A DNA stretch of 16,738 nt from Dehalococcoidia bacterium UBA3254 (GTDB taxonomy: Bacteria > Chloroflexota > Dehalococcoidia > Dehalococcoidales > UBA3254). Of the stretch, positions 12,063 to 16,738 are shown in pieces (the stretch's first letter is position 1; each line of letters starts with the position of its first letter). The DNA lies in contig DEUU01000130.1 of assembly GCA_002362735.1 (NCBI GenBank), forward strand, positions 1-16,738, read 5' to 3'. Made by a program: the position numbers and the translations under genes. A model generated the notes under the pieces. It made no database searches. It worked only from the letters and a program-made list of their open reading frames with translations, and was not told the DNA's origin.

Positions 12063-12071
12063 AGTATATCA
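12063..12071 (-). promoter_or_regulatory. Extended -10 promoter for the MBL-fold gene
   Basis: TGATATACT on the minus strand (12071-12063), an extended -10 with no good -35. The predicted start near 12056 leaves a leader of about 36 nt. Confidence 0.4.
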
Positions 12072-12088
12072 TAGGGTTTTGAGTTTAA

Positions 12089-12117
12089 TTGACAGCCGTA
12101 CCGGCTGGTTTTAAGAT
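12089..12117 (+). promoter_or_regulatory. Promoter for the alpha/beta hydrolase gene
   Basis: A perfect TTGACA (12089-12094), 17 bases, TAAGAT (12112-12117). The predicted start is near 12124, within the inverted repeat at 12121-12146. It is divergent from the MBL-gene promoter. Confidence 0.55.
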
Positions 12118-12157
12118 AGCGTTAAACAAAGCGTTTCCTGTTTAACCTGAGCCGGTA
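12099..12157. repeat. Nested dyads around the alpha/beta hydrolase promoter and start
   Basis: The inner dyad is GTTAAACA (12121-12128) and TGTTTAAC (12139-12146), perfect 8-base arms over a 10-base gap, placed on the predicted transcription start. The outer dyad is TACCGGCT (12099-12106, between -35 and -10) and AGCCGGTA (12150-12157), which ends on the A of the first ATG. This resembles a repressor operator, or an mRNA stem for the outer right arm. Confidence 0.55.
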
Positions 12158-13074
12158 TGGCGGAGAAGTTCTTCAAAATGAAAAAATGGATCAAGATCGG
12201 ACTGATGGCGGTCCTGGCGATAGCGGTTATTTTTGTAGGAATTTCCGGGTACCTCGGCTATTCAATGACCAGAACCACCCGAGTCCCGCTGTCCGAAAAT
12301 CCAGAGGCATTCGGGATTGCTTTCGAAAATATCTCTTTTCCGAGTCTGGACAGAAACCTGATACTGCGAGGCTGGCTTCTACCGGTTAAAGATAGTCATT
12401 CGGTGATTATTATAGTGCATGGTAATGGCTATAACCGTAATGACCCTTCTATCGGCACTCTCAATATCGCTGCTGAGCTGGTGAAAAACGGCGATAACGT
12501 TTTGTTGTTCGATCTTCGAGGTTATGGGGAATCGGATGGAAATAGCGTAGGCGGCGGTTATCTGGAAAAAAGAGACCTGGAGGGAGCCGTCACTTATTCC
12601 AGGATGCGCGGTTTCACTCGCATTGGAGTACTGGGCTTCTCTCTGGGTGCCGTTACAGCGCTTTTAGCCGGAGCAGAGGACCCTGAAATCGACGCGATTG
12701 TATCTGACAGCAGCTTTGCCGACTTGAATGATATGATGGCTCCAGAGTTTGCGAAGCGTACCCACGCCCCTTCGGTTTTCCTTAATCCGATATTATTAAT
12801 GATTAAAGTTATGTTTGGGGTCGATTTTGCGGCCATCCGTCCGGTTGAGGCCGTACCTGAAATCGGCAAGAAGCCAATTCTATTTATCCATGGCGGGGCA
12901 GATGAAGTAATACCGGTATCGCACGCTTGCAAATTATACGCTGCGTCACAAAACTCGCTGAACAGCCTTTGGATCGTCCCTGAAGCTCATCACACCCAAT
13001 CCTATAAAATGAGGCCGCAAGAATATATCAACAGAATTACCGGCTTCTTCAATACCGCTTTAGAAACGCCTTAA
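12157..13074 (+). CDS. Membrane-anchored alpha/beta hydrolase
   Basis: A 305-residue serine hydrolase of the alpha/beta fold. An N-terminal anchor (about 12-35, after KMKKWIK) should place the enzyme outside the membrane. The oxyanion motif is IVHGNGYNR (87-94), followed by DLRGYGESDG, the nucleophile elbow GFS162LG, the acid D249 (HGGADEVIP) and the His in PEAHHTQSY (H278 or H279). The arrangement is close to the prolyl-oligopeptidase/dienelactone-hydrolase-like group; the substrate is unknown. Two starts are possible: the ATG at 12157 with no ribosome site, or the ATG at 12178 with AGAAG 9 bases before it, which gives a cleaner anchor and 298 residues. I list the longer form. The start region is covered by inverted repeats. 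Confidence 0.85.
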   Translation: MAEKFFKMKKWIKIGLMAVLAIAVIFVGISGYLGYSMTRTTRVPLSENPEAFGIAFENISFPSLDRNLILRGWLLPVKDSHSVIIIVHGNGYNRNDPSIGTLNIAAELVKNGDNVLLFDLRGYGESDGNSVGGGYLEKRDLEGAVTYSRMRGFTRIGVLGFSLGAVTALLAGAEDPEIDAIVSDSSFADLNDMMAPEFAKRTHAPSVFLNPILLMIKVMFGVDFAAIRPVEAVPEIGKKPILFIHGGADEVIPVSHACKLYAASQNSLNSLWIVPEAHHTQSYKMRPQEYINRITGFFNTALETP

Positions 13075-13116
13075 GCTTTATTCAGAACTTTCTAAAATCC
13101 CTTGAGGAGGTATTAA

Positions 13117-13437
13117 CTAAAGGTAGTCCTGTCTGGCGGGGGTAAAAATATCCAGTACCACTGAGTCTGCCAGGGCGGTCACTTTGTGGGCTGAACTGGA
13201 TGGAATAACGAAGCTGTCCCCTTTTACAGCGGTAAAATTATTGCCGTTCATCTCAATTACAAATTGTCCGGATACAACGTATACCAGTTGTATGTTAGAG
13301 TGCCGGTGTTCGGGCAGGATAGACCCCTTTTGGAGAGTGTGTTCCGTGAGCATGATCTCAGGGCTGTTCGCCAGGACTCGTCTCGCGATTCCCGGGGCAG
13401 GTTCAGTGATTTTGGCGGATTTATAACTGGTGATCAT
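13117..13437 (-). CDS. Small single-domain cupin
   Basis: A 106-residue cupin with one beta-barrel domain. Motif 1 is H44-R-H46-x3-Q50 in PEHRHSNIQLVYVVSG, where the usual Glu ligand is Gln. Motif 2 is GDSFVIPSSSAH84, where the usual PxG turn reads PSS. Three His remain, so metal binding is likely but altered. Such small cupins may be isomerases, dioxygenases or sensory domains; nothing here decides which. AGGAG supports the ATG at 13437. It is expressed alone from the promoter at 13536-13565, converging with the alpha/beta hydrolase gene. Confidence 0.85.
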   Translation of the reverse strand: MITSYKSAKITEPAPGIARRVLANSPEIMLTEHTLQKGSILPEHRHSNIQLVYVVSGQFVIEMNGNNFTAVKGDSFVIPSSSAHKVTALADSVVLDIFTPARQDYL

Positions 13438-13535
13438 ATTGTTTCTCCTCTGTAGTCATGCATGATTTCCCGGATCTGGTTGGCAGCCAGAGAAAAATCA
13501 ATGTCAAAGCTATAGTATTTTATAATTTTGGGTTA

Positions 13536-13565
13536 ATTTTAGGTCTTTAGCTTAAAGCATGTCAA
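13536..13565 (-). promoter_or_regulatory. Promoter for the cupin gene
   Basis: On the minus strand, perfect TTGACA (13565-13560), 18 bases, TAAAAT (13541-13536, 5 of 6). The predicted start near 13529 gives a leader of about 90 nt containing the 10-bp palindrome TCATGCATGA (13455-13464). Confidence 0.55.
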
Positions 13566-13630
13566 CGTATCAAAAGCCACGCCCGGATTTTGCCTTTGAC
13601 AGGATATCGATTTAGAAAAACTATCAGAAT

Positions 13631-14458
13631 TTATTTCTTCAAGTTATTTTGAATGTAGGGCTGGAAAGTCGTCACCGGGACTGCCAGACCGATGTTCTCT
13701 GCATCGACACCGGGTGGCACCACTCCAGCCGTGGTCACGCCAATGACCCTGCCGCTCATAGTAATCAGACATCCTCCGCTGTTACCCGGATTGATAGTAA
13801 CGTCCGTTTGGATGTATTGACTGTTGTCCAGAGTCCGTTGAGCCGAAATGATACCGCGGGTAATGGAAACGGGCCCCGGAAGATCAGTCCCCAGCGGGAA
13901 GCCCATGGCTATCACATCCTCTCCGACCACAATATCACCTGCCGTGCCTAAAGTTACAGTTGGCAAATTTGTCAGATTTCCGCTTAACTTAAGTATAGCC
14001 AGGTCAAGATTGGAATCAGAAGCAGTCACGGTGGCACTATGCTGTTGGCCGTTACTCAGAGTCACGTTAATGCTGTTTGTCTGGTCTATCACATGTTGAT
14101 TGGTCAGGACATACCCGGTGCTGTCGATAATGAAACCGGAACCGGCGGCCTGGAATCCACGGCCGGTAACATCAATTCTGACTACTAAAGGTGTGTATTG
14201 GGAGGCCAGGTTAGTGACTTGATTTAATGAAGATTGTGTAGGTGGCTGAACCGCAGTTTGGCCTGGAACCTGGGCGACCGTGGCTGAGGGAATAGGTCCC
14301 ACAGGAATTAACTGGAGATTATTAATACTATTTTTTAGGGTTGTGACGTCCTTCTGTAAAGCGCTAATCTGGTTGCTTTGCTGAGAATATAAAACTCCCA
14401 TCGTAACGGTACCTATCGCTAATATAATTACGACCAGAGTAAGAATCCAGTATTTCAT
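13631..14458 (-). CDS. Membrane-anchored trypsin-like (HtrA/S1C) serine protease without PDZ
   Basis: This 275-residue protein is a secreted, membrane-tethered protease of the DegP/HtrA type, probably for envelope protein quality control. A transmembrane anchor (about 4-24) is followed by a short coiled-coil-like stretch (26-50) and a Pro/Gln/Val-rich linker (51-75). The trypsin-like domain carries H122 (TNQHVI), D152 (NLDLAIL) and S227 (NPGNSGG), a full triad. The chain ends soon after the domain (YIQNNLKK), so the PDZ domain usual in HtrA is missing. GGAGG (14473-14469) lies 10 bases before the ATG at 14458. It diverges from rpsB. No obvious terminator is visible downstream. Confidence 0.9.
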   Translation of the reverse strand: MKYWILTLVVIILAIGTVTMGVLYSQQSNQISALQKDVTTLKNSINNLQLIPVGPIPSATVAQVPGQTAVQPPTQSSLNQVTNLASQYTPLVVRIDVTGRGFQAAGSGFIIDSTGYVLTNQHVIDQTNSINVTLSNGQQHSATVTASDSNLDLAILKLSGNLTNLPTVTLGTAGDIVVGEDVIAMGFPLGTDLPGPVSITRGIISAQRTLDNSQYIQTDVTINPGNSGGCLITMSGRVIGVTTAGVVPPGVDAENIGLAVPVTTFQPYIQNNLKK

Positions 14459-14572
14459 TTCGTTATTACCTCCGTTGCAAAAGTAGCTCCCGTATTCATG
14501 TTACTACACAGGAATAAAAACGGGTTGTGGATCGGTATTGTACTATATAAATTCATACATCAAAATAAATTC

Positions 14573-14601
14573 TTGCCATGCCGAACCGCTTGTGTTATAC
14601 T
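14573..14601 (+). promoter_or_regulatory. Strong promoter for rpsB-tsf
   Basis: TTGCCA (14573-14578, 5 of 6), 17 bases, TATACT (14596-14601, 5 of 6), with TGT just before the -10. The predicted start is near 14608, giving a leader of about 37 nt. I see no obvious S2-binding structure in it. Confidence 0.7.
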
Positions 14602-14644
14602 GCTTAATTAGTTGTGAAAAAATAAGACTAGAGAGGGAATTATT

Positions 14645-15448
14645 TTGGCAGATACCAGTTCGATAAAACAATTATTGGAATCCGGTGCTCATTTCGGTCA
14701 CCAGGCCAGCGGTTGGCATCCCAGAATGAAGAAATACATTTTCACCAAGCGCAATGGCATTCATATCATAGACCTGGAGCAAACGGTCAAGTTGCTCGTT
14801 AAAGCTCAGGAATTTATCAAGCAGGTCGTGGCGGACGGAGGTACCATTCTTTTTGTAGGTACCAAGAAGCAAGCCCAGGAATCCGTAGAGAGCGAGGCGA
14901 AACGCTGCGGAATGCACTACGTTAACATTCGCTGGCTGGGTGGTACGCTTACAAACTTCAGCACGATCCAGTCCCGAATTGACCATCTGGTACGTTTGGA
15001 AGACCAGAAGGCCAAGGGTGAATTCAGCCGTCTACCTAAGAAGGAAGCCTCTAAACTGGATGAGGAGATTGTCCGTTTGAACCGCCAGTTGGGTGGAATT
15101 AAAGAGATGACCAGACTACCGAGTGCCCTGTTCATCGTAGATCCGACGAAGGATAAAATCGCTTTAATGGAAGCTAACCGGGTAGGTATATCGGTAGTCG
15201 CAATTTGCGATACCAACTGTAACCCGGATGAACTGGATGTTATTATTCCGGCGAATGATGATGCTATTCGGGCTGTCAAGCTAATCTGTTCTAAAATTGC
15301 GGATGCCGTGATTGAAGGTAAAGGCATTCAGGTCATTGTACCGAAAGAGGAAGAAGCGGCGGCTGCGGAAGCGGCGGCTGTGGCTCCAGCCAGGGTAGAA
15401 ACTCCGGTTGTAGCCGACGAAGCGGATATTGATGTTCCTGATGAATAA
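14645..15448 (+). CDS. rpsB: 30S ribosomal protein uS2
   Basis: uS2 is a small-subunit protein needed for uS1 binding. The 267 residues show family motifs [21 protein letters not shown] (9-29), [12 protein letters not shown] (31-42), [11 protein letters not shown] and the C-terminal [25 protein letters not shown]. The last 35 residues form an acidic, Ala-rich tail. The start is TTG at 14645, with GAGGG (14633-14637) seven bases upstream; no ATG fits the conserved N terminus. It is followed after 17 bases by tsf in the same transcript, the usual order. Confidence 0.96.
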   Translation: MADTSSIKQLLESGAHFGHQASGWHPRMKKYIFTKRNGIHIIDLEQTVKLLVKAQEFIKQVVADGGTILFVGTKKQAQESVESEAKRCGMHYVNIRWLGGTLTNFSTIQSRIDHLVRLEDQKAKGEFSRLPKKEASKLDEEIVRLNRQLGGIKEMTRLPSALFIVDPTKDKIALMEANRVGISVVAICDTNCNPDELDVIIPANDDAIRAVKLICSKIADAVIEGKGIQVIVPKEEEAAAAEAAAVAPARVETPVVADEADIDVPDE

Positions 15449-15465
15449 AATATTTGGGGGATAAT

Positions 15466-15969
15466 TTGGATATTACAACTGAACAAATCAAAGAATTAAG
15501 ACAAGAGTCTGGCGCCGGTATCATGGATTGTCGGAATGCTTTAAAAGAAACCAGTGGTGATAAAGCCAGGGCGCTGGAAATTTTGAAAAAGCAAGGCTTC
15601 GTGAAAGCGCAGAAAACCGTCGGGCGCGTTGCGAAACAGGGTCTGGTTGCCTCCTATATTCACGGGGGAGGACGTATCGGTTCACTGGTAGAAGTCAATT
15701 GTGAGACTGACTTCGTTGCCCGCACTCCTGAATTTCAGGATCTGGCCCATAATGTGGCCATGCAGGTTGCCGCCATGGCTCCGGAATATCTTTCGAAAAA
15801 TGAGTGCCCCACGGGCGTAGAGGTCGATTTCCAGAATGTCTGTCTCCTGCTTCAACCTTACATTAAAGACCCGACCAAGAACATTCAGGATGTTGTTACC
15901 GAGCTTATAGCTAAAACCGGTGAAAATATTGTGATCAGCCGGTTTGTTAGATTCGAACTGGGTAAATAA
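15466..15969 (+). CDS. tsf: Elongation factor Ts (short form)
   Basis: EF-Ts exchanges GDP on EF-Tu. This 167-residue version has the N-terminal UBA-like domain (about 1-45, LRQESGAGIMDCRNAL) and one core subdomain with the EF-Tu contact motif TDFVAR. It lacks the second core repeat and coiled coil of E. coli EF-Ts (about 280 residues), matching the short type found in Chloroflexota, cyanobacteria and Thermus. I chose the TTG at 15466, with GGGGGA 4-5 bases upstream; a TTG at 15454 would add four residues and leave no ribosome site. The terminator at 15988-16024 ends the rpsB-tsf unit. Confidence 0.94.
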   Translation: MDITTEQIKELRQESGAGIMDCRNALKETSGDKARALEILKKQGFVKAQKTVGRVAKQGLVASYIHGGGRIGSLVEVNCETDFVARTPEFQDLAHNVAMQVAAMAPEYLSKNECPTGVEVDFQNVCLLLQPYIKDPTKNIQDVVTELIAKTGENIVISRFVRFELGK

Positions 15970-15987
15970 AGCTAAATATTTCGTTTG

Positions 15988-16024
15988 AAGACCGTCATTT
16001 CAACCGGAGTGGCGGTCTTTTTTT
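15988..16024 (+). terminator. Intrinsic terminator after tsf
   Basis: A 12-bp stem with arms 15988-15999 (AAGACCGTCATT) and 16008-16019 (AGTGGCGGTCTT), two G-U pairs, an 8-nt loop, and seven T at 16018-16024. It lies 19 bases after the tsf stop. Confidence 0.9.
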
Positions 16025-16025
16025 G

Positions 16026-16034
16026 TGCTATAAT
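16026..16034 (+). promoter_or_regulatory. Extended -10 promoter for pyrH
   Basis: TGCTATAAT (16026-16034) is a perfect extended -10, one base after the T-tract of the tsf terminator. The -35 position falls inside the terminator stem and shows no match. The predicted start near 16041 is about 23 nt before the pyrH ATG. Confidence 0.6.
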
Positions 16035-16054
16035 AGATTAAAATTATTAAGTGA

Positions 16055-16738
<684 letters not shown>

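Noticed and set aside
13080..13116. GAGGAGG after the alpha/beta hydrolase gene as a ribosome site
   Set aside because: No start codon with an open frame follows on the plus strand; the next gene is convergent.
13597..13602. A perfect TTGACA on the plus strand
   Set aside because: No -10 at suitable distance and the downstream gene is on the other strand.
14917..15327. 136-codon minus-strand reading frame opposite rpsB
   Set aside because: Antisense shadow of a conserved ribosomal protein gene.

Overview
The window looks like ordinary chromosome from an anaerobic bacterium, most likely a Chloroflexota/Dehalococcoidia-type lineage. That placement rests on a 167-residue short EF-Ts, the rpsB-tsf-pyrH order, frequent TTG/GTG starts, and a solitary acyl-CoA carboxyltransferase beside a methylmalonyl-CoA epimerase-like gene. 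It comes from family knowledge, not from a search. I see no rRNA, tRNA, CRISPR array, insertion sequence or phage gene.

Layout. (1) 1-1660: a two-gene minus-strand unit, livG-livF, for branched-chain amino-acid-type ABC import. It has its own promoter and terminator but no permease or binding-protein gene. (2) 1700-2774: divergent rplY (bL25) and a small Trm112/YcaR zinc-ribbon gene, separated by a strong bidirectional terminator. (3) 5250-2771, minus: an apparent operon ccdA - tlpA - small four-Cys protein - folK - queD, combining thiol-redox export with pterin metabolism. (4) 5439-8190, plus: a transglutaminase-like/TPR/sigma-4-like HTH protein, a stand-alone RecB/Cas4-type Fe-S nuclease, and a small GIY-YIG nuclease followed by a palindromic repeat cluster of the kind often mistranslated as 'CEERSDEAI'. 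(5) 8197-11338: surE (minus) diverging from an epimerase-carboxyltransferase pair, which sits behind a consensus promoter and a ~195-nt structured leader with mutually exclusive hairpins. (6) 11330-14458: a metallo-beta-lactamase-fold hydrolase, an alpha/beta hydrolase, a cupin and a membrane-anchored trypsin-like protease. (7) 14573-16738: rpsB-tsf with a strong promoter and terminator, then pyrH with its own extended -10, running off the window.

Most genes are housekeeping. The parts most worth a second look are the putative attenuator leader before the epimerase-carboxyltransferase pair, the GIY-YIG gene next to REP-like palindromes, the unusual transglutaminase-TPR-sigma4 fusion, the four-Cys protein inside the thiol/pterin operon, likely leaderless messages, and the dyad-rich region between the metallo-hydrolase and the alpha/beta hydrolase. 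Promoter and hairpin calls were made by eye. No folding, search or expression data were available.
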